This document shows, piece after piece, positions 9,082 through 19,170 of a stretch of DNA of 64,000 bases (its first letter is position 1; every line of letters starts with the position of its first letter). The translations under genes were made by a program, and so were the position numbers. Source of the stretch: an uncultured Tenacibaculum sp. (GTDB taxonomy: Bacteria > Bacteroidota > Bacteroidia > Flavobacteriales > Flavobacteriaceae); NCBI GenBank assembly GCA_947492185.1, contig CANLMR010000007.1, positions 1 to 64,000 on the forward strand, read 5' to 3'. The notes under the pieces were generated by a model. It saw nothing but the letters and a program-made list of their open reading frames with translations. It did not search any database and was not told the DNA's origin.

Positions 9082-10203
9082 TTAGGTCAAATATAATTCA
9101 GAAAACGTTTTGGAAATGACTTCTTTGCTAAAATGTTGAGTAGCATATTCATGAAGTTCACCTTTATTGACTTCACCATGATAAACCGATTTTAATGCTT
9201 CTAATAGTTCTAATTCGTTATTTGGAGTAATTAAATGTCCGAATTTGTTAGGGAAAAATTCAGGAACACCACCAACGTTAGTACTAATTACAGGAGTTCC
9301 ACAAGAAAAACTTTCTAAAATAACACAGGGTAAATTTTCATAATTACTAAAAAGCACAAAAACATCTGCATTTTGCATGTGCTTAACAATGTCTTTATGT
9401 GGAATATGTTCAATGAAATCTATATGATTAGTAATATTCAATTTGTCAGATAAAACTTTATATTTTAAAGAGTTTTCACCAAGTAAAACCAACTTAAAAT
9501 TGGATGTAAATTCTTTAAACTTTGAAATTGTTCTAATAATTCCTGATATATTTTTGTGCTCATCCAGCATATTGGAAGCATGAAGTATAACAAAACTCTT
9601 ATTTTGGTTTATAGTTTTAAGTGTGAATAAGTTTGTGTCTACCACATTGGGAACTGGATTATAGTTTCCTTTAAGTCCAAATTGTTCCATTGAATTTTGT
9701 AAATCTTTTGAAACTGGACAGATATATTTTGCTTTTTTAGCTATGCGTTTAGAAATTAATTGTTCAATTTTTGAAAGATGTTCTACTTGAGGAGGGTGAT
9801 AACCGGTCCAATGTTCGGAAATAATAAATTCCTTTTTGAATTTCCGATGCAAGTACAAAGCAAAAACACCGAAAGGGAACAGTTTGTTGAGATGTATAAA
9901 ATCAAATTTCTCTACTAATTTTAATAACACTTTAAAAGCTTTATAAAACCTAAATATCTTACTAAAAGCATTGTTACTTGGTTTTACATATGCTATATGA
10001 GTAGAAATCCCATTAATGACTTCAGTACTAATTTCAATAGAGCTTTTTAGACTCTGATCTGATATGATATGAATTACGGAAACCTTATGTTTTAAACTTA
10101 CAGCTTCTGCATGACGCTGAATGAAATCACCATTATTTGGCAATACTCGTGAAGGATACCAACCACAAAGAAAGAGAATATGTTTTTTAGTTTTTTGATT
10201 CAA
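9082..10203 (-). CDS. Glycosyltransferase family 4
   Basis: 373 aa; GT-B; VLLGENS..., ADVFVLFSNYENLPCVILESFSCGTPVISTNVGGVPEFF. Confidence 0.9.
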   Translation of the reverse strand: MNQKTKKHILFLCGWYPSRVLPNNGDFIQRHAEAVSLKHKVSVIHIISDQSLKSSIEISTEVINGISTHIAYVKPSNNAFSKIFRFYKAFKVLLKLVEKFDFIHLNKLFPFGVFALYLHRKFKKEFIISEHWTGYHPPQVEHLSKIEQLISKRIAKKAKYICPVSKDLQNSMEQFGLKGNYNPVPNVVDTNLFTLKTINQNKSFVILHASNMLDEHKNISGIIRTISKFKEFTSNFKLVLLGENSLKYKVLSDKLNITNHIDFIEHIPHKDIVKHMQNADVFVLFSNYENLPCVILESFSCGTPVISTNVGGVPEFFPNKFGHLITPNNELELLEALKSVYHGEVNKGELHEYATQHFSKEVISKTFSELYLT

Positions 10204-10233
10204 AAGTATTGTTTTTTCCTAGTAATAACAGAA

Positions 10234-10258
10234 AAGGGTTCTGTAGTTACAGAACCCT
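10234..10258 (-). terminator. Hairpin AGGGTTCTGTA-GT-TACAGAACCCT, probable terminator of the upstream minus-strand genes
   Basis: Perfect 11-bp inverted repeat followed by TTTT on the minus strand. Confidence 0.6.
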
Positions 10259-10408
10259 AAAAGTAAATTAAAAATTTGATAATTATTTCTATTGCGCAAT
10301 TTTCCCCATTCACTTTAGGTGTTTAAAGTGTAACTTTATCATAACAAATATTTTTTTCAGGTTTTGTAAAATCAAACTTTGATTAGAATTCAGTCAGAGT
10401 AAACTGAT

Positions 10409-10945
10409 TTAAAAATTAATTTGAAGAAATAAACTTGTTCTACTTACCGGTTCTTCACTGTTGATGTTTATATGTTGTTCAATACCAATAGAAATAAAAC
10501 TCTTAGGTAAAAAACGAAGTTTAGCTTGCATTGGAAGACCTATGGAGCTTCTTTTAATAAAATCAGAACTAATACTTATTTCATTTTTCGGTTTGTATTT
10601 GAACTTGTTATAACTAAGACCAGCGAATAAATCTATTGAAACCCATTTTTTTGAGCCAAATTCCTTTCCATACATAACACTATACTCATCAAAAATGTTT
10701 GGTTCGTTTTCGCCTCCAAATATATTTATTGCTATAGAGGTTACTCTTCCACGGTAAGCTTTAAAGAGATGTTCTCCTTTAGAAAACCCCAATTCTGCGG
10801 AACTAGCAAAACCATTAAAAATACTTGTATTACTTCCTCCTAAAGAAAAAGAAAAACTATTAAAACGAAAACGGTCATTTTTATCTTGACCACTAAGTTT
10901 TGTTAACGACAAGGCTAAAGCCATAAAAAGTATAATTTTTTTCAT
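10409..10945 (-). CDS. Secreted beta-barrel-like hypothetical protein
   Basis: Signal peptide MKKIILFMALALSLTKLSGQ; C-terminal aromatic FLQINF; paralogous to 10990..11529. Confidence 0.7.
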   Translation of the reverse strand: MKKIILFMALALSLTKLSGQDKNDRFRFNSFSFSLGGSNTSIFNGFASSAELGFSKGEHLFKAYRGRVTSIAINIFGGENEPNIFDEYSVMYGKEFGSKKWVSIDLFAGLSYNKFKYKPKNEISISSDFIKRSSIGLPMQAKLRFLPKSFISIGIEQHININSEEPVSRTSLFLQINF

Positions 10946-10989
10946 GCTTTTTTAAAATTGAATATGATGATTTATGAAACTAAACCTGA

Positions 10990-11529
10990 TTAAAAATTAT
11001 ATTGTAAAAACATTCCAGTTTTACTTAGTACAGAAGTGTCATTTATATTTACATTTTGCTCTAAACCAAGAGATATTGATTTATTACTTAAAAATCGAAT
11101 TTTTACTTGTAACGGAAATCCTACAGTTTTTTGAGATGTAAATTTATCATCAAAACCGCTAGAAGTGTCCAAGTTGTATTTAATATTTGCATATCCCAAT
11201 CCTGCAAAAAGATCAAATGACAGCCATTTTTTCACTTCAAAAGCCCTTCCATACATAATATTGTACTCCTCAAAACTGTCCCTAGGACTTTTGTTTCCGA
11301 AGAGAGCAAAAGACAACTCACTTGCCCCACCCGTCATAAGTTTAAATAAATGGTTCCCTTTAGAAAAGGTCAAATCTATATTTCCACCTAATCCCAAACT
11401 AATTTTATTGGATCTTGGGATACTCATACTTAAAGAGAAGCTATTTACTCGAAATTTGTCATGGTCTTCTTGACTATAGATATTGCTAATTGTTAAAACA
11501 CTAAAGAGGATTAATAATGCTTTCTTCAT
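10990..11529 (-). CDS. Secreted beta-barrel-like hypothetical protein, paralog of 10409..10945
   Basis: Signal peptide; VMYGKEFGSKKWVSIDLFAGLSY vs IMYGRAFEVKKWLSFDLFAGLGY. Confidence 0.7.
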   Translation of the reverse strand: MKKALLILFSVLTISNIYSQEDHDKFRVNSFSLSMSIPRSNKISLGLGGNIDLTFSKGNHLFKLMTGGASELSFALFGNKSPRDSFEEYNIMYGRAFEVKKWLSFDLFAGLGYANIKYNLDTSSGFDDKFTSQKTVGFPLQVKIRFLSNKSISLGLEQNVNINDTSVLSKTGMFLQYNF

Positions 11530-11650
11530 AAAAGATTAAGTTTTTTAATTTTTGCCAAAACTAGTTTTATGAAGTTTTTTTTGTGTCCGAAAAACTCTAA
11601 GTTGCTAAAAATAGGATATATTTATAAAAATTAGGAAAGTCCTAAAACGT

Positions 11651-12736
11651 CTAACTTCTATATTGTGTAGGAGTTACGCCAGTATGTTTTTTAAAAGCAT
11701 TATAAAAAGTAGATTTAGAATTGAAACCAGATTCTAGGGCAATAGATGTGATTGTGTATTGGTTATAGTCATCATTTTGTAATAAATCTTTAGAATATTC
11801 TATTCGATATTCATTAATCAATTGATTGAAGTTTTTTGAGCTTTGCTCATTAATCAATTTAGAAAGTTGACTTGTACTTACCCTAAGTTCATTTGCCAAA
11901 GTTTCTAAACTTAAAAGGTTATCTAAAAATCTACGATTATTAATAATGTAATCTTCAATGTCTTTAAATTTTTTTAAGTTATTACTTTGTTGAGATGTTA
12001 TTTTTTTTAGGTTTCGTTCACGAATTGATTTTCGTTCTTTAACCTGACGTAACATGTATACTAATTCATAACCTAACCAATAGATTAAAATTGTAGTCAT
12101 AATACGTAAAGGATAAAAAAAGACAATAAAGTTTTGAAAGTTCAGTTGGAATTTTACACCCACAGCGAGTGCCCAAAAAGCATAGGATATTAATGCAAGA
12201 AATACAAAGGTATTTAACCATTGTAAACTATCATAACTTAAAATACTTTTGAATAAGTTCTTTTTAAACTTAATAATTCTAAAAGAATAGAAGAAAATAC
12301 TTATAGAAACTATGAAACTTATTAATTCTTCTACAGCAGTATATTTCTCATAAAACAATTCATATTCAGTTGTTGTAGAAGTATCTTTAATAAACGAAAA
12401 TGATACTACTTGAAAAATTATACTGATAATAAATACAGGAAAAACAATTTTTAAAACATTAAAAAAATGGTTTTCTATTTTTAAGTAATTTATCAGGAAA
12501 GAGTAGAAGAGTGGTGCAATTAAAAAATGCCAAGGTATCTGAATATAATCTAAAACTATAAATCCTTCAGCTAAAAGCCACGATTGTAAATTATTCAAGG
12601 CGATTACTAGAATCATTAGGTTTAAGAACAAGGTATTTCTATTTAAACCCGTTTTTTTAAATAGAAAAAAACTAAATACAAAACCGTGAATAGCACTTAC
12701 AATTAAGAATAAATTAAAAAACTCGGAAACTTGCAA
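11651..12736 (-). CDS. AraC-family transcriptional regulator with N-terminal membrane domain
   Basis: Hydrophobic N-terminal ~230 aa plus C-terminal HTH: LSLETLANELRVSTSQLSKLINE...IALESGFNSKSTFYNAFKKHTGVTPTQYR. Confidence 0.9.
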   Translation of the reverse strand: MQVSEFFNLFLIVSAIHGFVFSFFLFKKTGLNRNTLFLNLMILVIALNNLQSWLLAEGFIVLDYIQIPWHFLIAPLFYSFLINYLKIENHFFNVLKIVFPVFIISIIFQVVSFSFIKDTSTTTEYELFYEKYTAVEELISFIVSISIFFYSFRIIKFKKNLFKSILSYDSLQWLNTFVFLALISYAFWALAVGVKFQLNFQNFIVFFYPLRIMTTILIYWLGYELVYMLRQVKERKSIRERNLKKITSQQSNNLKKFKDIEDYIINNRRFLDNLLSLETLANELRVSTSQLSKLINEQSSKNFNQLINEYRIEYSKDLLQNDDYNQYTITSIALESGFNSKSTFYNAFKKHTGVTPTQYRS

Positions 12737-12895
12737 CTTCTAGTATTTTATAACGGCTGCAAGATATGTTTTTTTGAAAAAACGAACTATTTCTTTAAGA
12801 AAACTATATGATTTTTTGTGTTCAGATAAAGTGTAAGTATTAATTATTTAATTGAAAGATTCAGTGATATAATTTATATATCATTACATTTGAAT

Positions 12896-13579
12896 ATGAC
12901 AGAAATTACAGATATATTCTTCGATCTAGATCATACTTTATGGGATTTCGATCGTAATTCAGGATTAACTTTTGAAAAAATTTTTGAAGAGAAACAAATA
13001 GATCTTGATATTAATTTTTTTTTAAAAGTATATGAACCTATTAATTTGGAATATTGGAGGTTGTATAGAGATGAAAAAATTGGAAAAGCAGAACTTCGTT
13101 ATAAACGATTAAAAACAACATTCGACAAGCTTAATTTTGATATAGAAGATAGTTTAATTGATGAAATTTCTGAAGACTACATTAACTATTTACCCCTTTT
13201 TAATCATTTATTAGAAGGAGCAATTGATTTATTAGAGTATTTAAAAGGAAAGTATAATTTGCATATTATTACAAATGGTTTTGAAGAGGTTCAAAAAATT
13301 AAACTTGAAAATTCTCAAATAAATGACTATTTTGAGGTGATTGTCACTTCAGAAAGTGTTGGGGTAAAAAAACCTAACCCTAAAGTTTTTGAATTTGCAT
13401 TAAATAAAGCAAATGTAAGTGCAAACAAGGCAATTATGGTTGGAGATAGCTTAGAAGCAGATGTTTTAGGAGCTTTGTCGGTAGGGATTTCTCCAATTCA
13501 TCTGTTTAAAGGTATACCTAGTGTTGATGATAGAATAACAAGTGTTCAATCCTTGTCAGAAATCAAACAATATTTGTAG
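12896..13579 (+). CDS. YjjG-family noncanonical pyrimidine nucleotidase (HAD superfamily)
   Basis: DIFFDLDHTLWDFDRN, ITNGFEEVQ, GVKKPNPKVFEFAL, MVGDSLEADVLGAL. Confidence 0.9.
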   Translation: MTEITDIFFDLDHTLWDFDRNSGLTFEKIFEEKQIDLDINFFLKVYEPINLEYWRLYRDEKIGKAELRYKRLKTTFDKLNFDIEDSLIDEISEDYINYLPLFNHLLEGAIDLLEYLKGKYNLHIITNGFEEVQKIKLENSQINDYFEVIVTSESVGVKKPNPKVFEFALNKANVSANKAIMVGDSLEADVLGALSVGISPIHLFKGIPSVDDRITSVQSLSEIKQYL

Positions 13580-13612
13580 TAATTAACCCGTTGAAAATTA
13601 AGAGTACACTTT

Positions 13613-14161
13613 ATGAGAAAAAAGCAAATTTATTGTTTACTAGCCTTTGTATCCCTGTTTTTAAGTGCTTGTATTGATAATATAGATTTTAATCAAGCAG
13701 AGAATTTTGAAGCAACACCTGTTGTTGCACTTTCTTTGGTAAATGCAGATATTACTCAAAATGATTTAGTAGTTGGAGGTGCTGAAGTAGGTTCAATTAC
13801 TCAAACATCTGAGTTTACAGTTTTAGATAACGATACTGCTAGAAATAATTTAGAGCGAGTTGTTCTAAGATTCGAAATTAGTAACCAGTTTAATAGAAGT
13901 TTTAGAGTAGATTTTATCTTTCTTGATGAAAATGATGTGAGTACAAATAATGACATAACACTAAATGTTACAGCTAATAATACTAATTTTACTCAAGAAA
14001 ACGAGATTGTTGTAGCAAATAATCTTAGCTTTTTAAATTCAAGAAAAGTACAAGTTGTACTAACATTATTGCCAAGTACAGATGGTTCTACTATTGATAT
14101 AAATGTACCAACTACATTAGATTTTAAATCGGCAGGAACCTTTTATTTTAGAGTTAACTAA
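13613..14161 (+). CDS. Hypothetical lipoprotein
   Basis: Signal peptide with lipobox LFLSACID; 182 aa. Confidence 0.65.
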   Translation: MRKKQIYCLLAFVSLFLSACIDNIDFNQAENFEATPVVALSLVNADITQNDLVVGGAEVGSITQTSEFTVLDNDTARNNLERVVLRFEISNQFNRSFRVDFIFLDENDVSTNNDITLNVTANNTNFTQENEIVVANNLSFLNSRKVQVVLTLLPSTDGSTIDINVPTTLDFKSAGTFYFRVN

Positions 14162-14169
14162 TTTAACAT

Positions 14170-15543
14170 ATGAAGAAGATTTTTTTAGTAGTATTGATGT
14201 TAATTACGTATTCGTTAACGTCTCAAAATAAACAAATACTCTACGGTTTTGATAATATACCGCAAACATTATTATTAAACCCGGGTTCAGAAACAAATTA
14301 TAAATATCATATAGGTATTCCGTTAATATCTGGAATATCTGCACATGCAAATATTTCTGGTTTTACTATAGCTGATTTATTTAGAGCAGATAATGTTGAC
14401 TTTAACACTAAATTAGATAATGTTATAAATCAACTAGGAAATAACGATTATATTTCATTAAATACTCAGATAGAAATTATAAATGCTGGATATCAGTTAA
14501 ATGATAAAGATTACTTAAGCGTAGGATTTTATACTGAGCTAGATGTTTTTTCAAGTATTCCTAAAGATTTTTTAGAATTATTAAGAGAAGGTAATGCTGG
14601 GAATATTAATAGGAGCTTTCTTTTTTCAAAAGTCAGTGCAAAAGCAGATGCAGTAGGAGTTCTTCATTTTGGTATATCAAGAAAGTTAAATGAACGTTTT
14701 ATAGCTGGAGCAAGATTAAAAATTTATTCTGGAATGTTAAATGTACTTTCTAATAATAATCAAGGTAGTTTTACAACAAGATTAAGTACTAATGGTATTT
14801 ATCAGCACACATTAAGTAATCTTGACTTAACTGGATATTCTTCTGGTTTTTATAATGATAATGGAGGGATTGAGTTAACTACAAGTGATGTGCTAGGGAA
14901 TGCTTTTTTTGGACCAAATTTAGGTTTGGGAATAGATCTTGGTTTTACATACAAAGTTGATGAGCAAACAGAATTTTCTGCGAGTTTATTAGATATAGGT
15001 TTTGTTAATTATTCCGATAAATTAAGAAATGGAACAGTTGAAGGGAATTATGTTTTTGACGGAATCGAATTTCAGTATGATGGTACGAATCCTAATTATT
15101 GGCAAGATTTAAATGATGATTTAGATGCCAATATTCCTCGAAGCGAAAATAAAGATTCATATTCTGTAATGCGTCCAATTAAATTTAATGCTGCTTTGCA
15201 TCATTACTTCGGTAAAACAAGGAAAGAGGAAACATGTTACGATATTTCTTATCGAAATTATTTTGATAATGCTGTTGGAGCACAATTATTTTCAGTTATT
15301 CGTCCTAATGGACCACAATTTGCATTTACAGGCTTTTATCAGAGAAGGTTGTCGCAAAAATTTACAACAAGAATAACATACACGGTTGATGATTTTTCAT
15401 ATACTAATTTCGGTTTAGGTATTTCTGCACATATTTGGAAGGTGAATCTTTATGGTGGTATTGATAATCTATTCAATCTTTCCGATATTGCAAATGCTAA
15501 TAGTGCTTCATTTCAATTCGGTATTAATATGTTATTCAAATAA
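14170..15543 (+). CDS. DUF5723-like outer-membrane protein
   Basis: 457 aa; signal peptide; ILYGFDNIPQTLLLNPGSE...; C-terminal beta strands. Confidence 0.7.
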   Translation: MKKIFLVVLMLITYSLTSQNKQILYGFDNIPQTLLLNPGSETNYKYHIGIPLISGISAHANISGFTIADLFRADNVDFNTKLDNVINQLGNNDYISLNTQIEIINAGYQLNDKDYLSVGFYTELDVFSSIPKDFLELLREGNAGNINRSFLFSKVSAKADAVGVLHFGISRKLNERFIAGARLKIYSGMLNVLSNNNQGSFTTRLSTNGIYQHTLSNLDLTGYSSGFYNDNGGIELTTSDVLGNAFFGPNLGLGIDLGFTYKVDEQTEFSASLLDIGFVNYSDKLRNGTVEGNYVFDGIEFQYDGTNPNYWQDLNDDLDANIPRSENKDSYSVMRPIKFNAALHHYFGKTRKEETCYDISYRNYFDNAVGAQLFSVIRPNGPQFAFTGFYQRRLSQKFTTRITYTVDDFSYTNFGLGISAHIWKVNLYGGIDNLFNLSDIANANSASFQFGINMLFK

Positions 15544-15545
15544 AG

Positions 15546-16289
15546 ATGAAAAATATACTGGTTTTACTTTTGTTTTCTGTTTCTGTTTACGCTCAGAAGA
15601 GTATTAATAATTATAAATATATTATTGTTCCTAAGCAAATGGAAACTTTTGACGAGTCAGATAAACATCAAACTAGTTCTTTAACTAAGTTTTTATTTAA
15701 TAAAAATGGATTTACTGCCTTCTTAAGTGATGAAGATTTGCCTAAAGATTTAGCTCTTAATAAATGTTTAGCATTAAAAGCAATAATAGAAGATGGCTCT
15801 GGAATGTTCTCTACCAAAGCAAGCTTAGTTTTAAAAGATTGTTATAATAATATTGTATTTAAAGGAGAAGAAGGTAAAAGTAAAATTAAAGACTATAAGA
15901 AAGCATATCATGATGCCATAAGGAAATCATTTAGTTCGATAAAAAGATTGAGTTATCATTATAAACCTATAGAGAGTAATAAAAAGTCTTTAGACTTAAA
16001 TGTTTCAATGAAAAGGAATAAAAATGTTGAATTAATTAAAAAGAATTTTACATCTGCTGAAGAATTATTAACTAAATCTTTTGATTTATTTGCTTTTTCT
16101 ACTGAAACAGGCTATGAATTAAAGGATAAAGAATCTAATTTAAAATTTCAATTGTTAAGAACATCTAACCCAGATATTTTTATAATTAAAGATAAAAATG
16201 GGGTTTTACTCAAAAATAATGGAGTTTGGATGGCGCAATTCTATGAAGGAAGTACAATTGTTATGAAACCTTATAAGGTTAAGTTTTAA
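15546..16289 (+). CDS. Hypothetical secreted protein
   Basis: MKNILVLLLFSVSVYAQ signal peptide; 2 bp after the upstream stop, likely cotranscribed. Confidence 0.65.
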   Translation: MKNILVLLLFSVSVYAQKSINNYKYIIVPKQMETFDESDKHQTSSLTKFLFNKNGFTAFLSDEDLPKDLALNKCLALKAIIEDGSGMFSTKASLVLKDCYNNIVFKGEEGKSKIKDYKKAYHDAIRKSFSSIKRLSYHYKPIESNKKSLDLNVSMKRNKNVELIKKNFTSAEELLTKSFDLFAFSTETGYELKDKESNLKFQLLRTSNPDIFIIKDKNGVLLKNNGVWMAQFYEGSTIVMKPYKVKF

Positions 16290-17557
16290 TATTTGTATTT
16301 ATCTTTCCAGCGTTGTTTTAGAGTCGATCTAAAATTATTTTCTCTTTGATTATTTCCTGGTTCATATAACTTAGTATTAGTAATTTCATCAGGCATAAAT
16401 TCTTGATTAACAAAATTGTTTTCATAATTATGAGAATACAAATAATCTTTACCGTAATCTAAATCTTTCATCAATTTGGTTGGAGCATTTCGCAAATGTA
16501 ATGGAACTGATAAATCGCCAGTTTTTCGTACTAAGTTTTGAGCTTCACCAATAGCTATATAAGAAGCGTTACTTTTTGGAGAGTTTGCTAAATACACAGC
16601 ACATTGACTTAAAATTATTCTTGATTCAGGGTAACCAATTACAGAAACTGCCTGAAATGTATTATTAGCTAAGATTAATGCTGTTGGATTTGCGTTACCA
16701 ATATCTTCACTTGCAGAAATAAGCATTCTACGAGCAATAAATTTTACATCTTCTCCGCCTTCAATCATTCTAGCTAACCAATAAACAGCTGCATTAGGAT
16801 CATTTCCTCGGATAGATTTAATAAAAGCAGAGATAATATCATAATGTTGTTCACCAGTCTTATCATATCTAACCGTATTTTTTTGAATTTTTGAAAGTAC
16901 CAATTCGTTGGTTATTTCAACTCTATCTTCAGATGCTACTAAAAGTTCAAAAATGTTCAAGAGTTTTCTTGCATCACCACCAGAAACCTGAAGTAAAGCA
17001 TCTGTCTCCTTTAAAATAATTTCTTTTTGTGACAATAGCTCGTCTTTTTCAATAGCTCTATTTACAAGATCTATCAAATCCTGTTTGTCAAAGGAATTTA
17101 AAATGTATACTTGACAACGAGAGAGTAGGGCAGGAATTACTTCAAAACTAGGATTTTCAGTAGTAGCTCCAATCAAGGTTACCCACCCTTTTTCTACTGC
17201 ACCTAGTAACGAATCTTGTTGAGATTTACTAAATCTATGAATCTCGTCAATAAATAATATTGGATTTTTTTGAGTAAATAAACCTCCACTCTTTTTTGCT
17301 TTGTCAATAACTTCACGAACATCTTTTACCCCTGAGCTAATTGCACTTAAAGTATAAAAAGGGCGCTTAGATTCATTAGCAATAATATTTGCTAAAGTTG
17401 TTTTTCCAACACCAGGAGGACCCCATAAAATTAATGAGGGTATTATTCCCTGACGAATGTGTTGTGTCAGAATACCATTTTTGCCAACTAAATGTTGCTG
17501 ACTTAAATAATCATCAATTGTTTTAGGACGAACTCTTTCTGCCAAAGGTGCACTCAT
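16286..17557 (-). CDS. rarA: Replication-associated recombination protein A (AAA ATPase)
   Basis: [54 protein letters not shown]. Confidence 0.95.
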   Translation of the reverse strand: MSAPLAERVRPKTIDDYLSQQHLVGKNGILTQHIRQGIIPSLILWGPPGVGKTTLANIIANESKRPFYTLSAISSGVKDVREVIDKAKKSGGLFTQKNPILFIDEIHRFSKSQQDSLLGAVEKGWVTLIGATTENPSFEVIPALLSRCQVYILNSFDKQDLIDLVNRAIEKDELLSQKEIILKETDALLQVSGGDARKLLNIFELLVASEDRVEITNELVLSKIQKNTVRYDKTGEQHYDIISAFIKSIRGNDPNAAVYWLARMIEGGEDVKFIARRMLISASEDIGNANPTALILANNTFQAVSVIGYPESRIILSQCAVYLANSPKSNASYIAIGEAQNLVRKTGDLSVPLHLRNAPTKLMKDLDYGKDYLYSHNYENNFVNQEFMPDEITNTKLYEPGNNQRENNFRSTLKQRWKDKYKY

Positions 17558-17633
17558 AACGTAAAAATAGTAAAGTTTTCTGACAGAAATTCGGAATTTT
17601 TAATATGGATTTATTTTTGTAGTTTAATTAATC

Positions 17634-18344
17634 ATGAATCAAAATAAAGAATTTAAAATCTCGAATGATGTATTTGCTCTACCAGTGGTATTTGTCTTTT
17701 TTATTTGGTTTGTGTATTGGATAGAAATTAAATTTGGTTTTAATTTTAACAAGTTTGGAGTTTTGCCAAGAACTTTTAGTGGTTTCAAAGGTGTTTTCTT
17801 TACACATTTCATTCATAGTGACACAAAGCATCTCTTTAATAATTCAGTGCCTCTTTTCGTGCTTTTAATGAGTTTAATGTATTTCTATAGGTCGGTTGCA
17901 ATTAAAGTTTTGATTTATGGAGGTTTTTTAACTGGATTTTTAACTTGGGTTATTGGTAGAGAATCTTATCATATTGGAGCTAGTGGAATTGTATATCTAT
18001 TATTTAGCTTTGTTTTTTTTAGCGGAATAATTAAAAGTCATTATCGTTTAGTAGCGATGTCTTTAATTACTATTTTTTTATACGGAAGTATGATTTGGTA
18101 TGTTTTTCCTATAAAAGAAGGAATGTCTTGGGAAGGACATTTATCTGGTTTTTTATCTGGAATTCTTTTTGCTATTTTATACAGAAAGTATGGAATAGTT
18201 AAAGAAAAATATGTGTTTTCAAAAACAGACTTCGATGATAGATTTGATGAAAATGGCAATTATGTAGAACATGTTCCTGAGGAAGAAATCCAAACTCCAT
18301 TAATAACGTATAGATATATTTATAAAACAGAAGAGGAGGAGTAG
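17634..18344 (+). CDS. Rhomboid-family intramembrane serine protease
   Basis: HFIHSDTKHLFNNSVPLFVL, IGASGIVYLLFSF (GxSG), WEGHLSGFLSG. Confidence 0.9.
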   Translation: MNQNKEFKISNDVFALPVVFVFFIWFVYWIEIKFGFNFNKFGVLPRTFSGFKGVFFTHFIHSDTKHLFNNSVPLFVLLMSLMYFYRSVAIKVLIYGGFLTGFLTWVIGRESYHIGASGIVYLLFSFVFFSGIIKSHYRLVAMSLITIFLYGSMIWYVFPIKEGMSWEGHLSGFLSGILFAILYRKYGIVKEKYVFSKTDFDDRFDENGNYVEHVPEEEIQTPLITYRYIYKTEEEE

Positions 18345-18351
18345 TTTACAC

Positions 18352-19089
18352 TTACATCCTTTGACGAATAGTTTCGTAAAGAAATGCGCCACATGCAACA
18401 GAAACATTTAATGAATCAATTTCTCCAAGTAGTGGTAACTTCCCTTTGTAATCTACCATTTTTAATATAGAATTACTTACTCCTTTATGCTCTGATCCCA
18501 TAATAATGGCTAGAGGTTGATTTAAATCTATGTCATAAACTGAGTCTTCAGTTTTTTCAGTTGCAGCAACTAATTTTATTTCCGCAGCTTGTAATTGAAA
18601 AATTGCATCTTTAATATGATCTACTTTACATATTGGTAATTTAAAAGCTGCTCCCGCAGAGGTTTTAATTGTTTCTGAATTTACTGGCGCACTACCGCTT
18701 TTTTGGATTATAATAGCATCTACTCCAGTACATTCTGCAGTTCGAATAATTGCACCAAAATTTCTAACATCTGATAGTTGATCTAAAACTAAAAACAAAG
18801 GTGTTTTATTAGATTCAATAACATTTTCAATAATCTGTTCAAGGTTAGCAAATTCTATTGGAGAAATTTTAGCAACAGCACCTTGATGATTATTATGCTT
18901 AGATAGTCTATTGAGTTTTTCAACTGGAACAACACTAATAGATATTTTATTTTTCTTTAAAATTTTATCTAATTGAAAGAAAAGATCTCCTCGTAAACCT
19001 TTTTGCAGATACACTTTTTCTAATGTAGATCCACTTTCTATAGCTTCAATAATAGCCCTTATTCCAAAAATAACAGTCGATTGTTCCAT
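18352..19089 (-). CDS. rlmB: 23S rRNA (guanosine-2'-O)-methyltransferase RlmB (SpoU family)
   Basis: VIFGIRAIIEAI, LVLDQLSDVRNFGAIIRTAECTGVDAII, IMGSEHKGVS; ATG at 19089. Confidence 0.9.
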   Translation of the reverse strand: MEQSTVIFGIRAIIEAIESGSTLEKVYLQKGLRGDLFFQLDKILKKNKISISVVPVEKLNRLSKHNNHQGAVAKISPIEFANLEQIIENVIESNKTPLFLVLDQLSDVRNFGAIIRTAECTGVDAIIIQKSGSAPVNSETIKTSAGAAFKLPICKVDHIKDAIFQLQAAEIKLVAATEKTEDSVYDIDLNQPLAIIMGSEHKGVSNSILKMVDYKGKLPLLGEIDSLNVSVACGAFLYETIRQRM

Positions 19090-19115
19090 GCTGCAAAAGT
19101 AACTTAATTTATGAC

Positions 19116-19148
19116 AAAAAAAAACCACCTTTTAAAAGGTGGTTTTTT
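19116..19148 (-). terminator. Rho-independent terminator AAAACCACCTTTTAAAAGGTGGTTTT
   Basis: Perfect inverted repeat with flanking A/T tracts, downstream of the minus-strand 19171..19905 gene. Confidence 0.85.
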
Positions 19149-19170
19149 AAACACTTTATTGTTTTAAATA

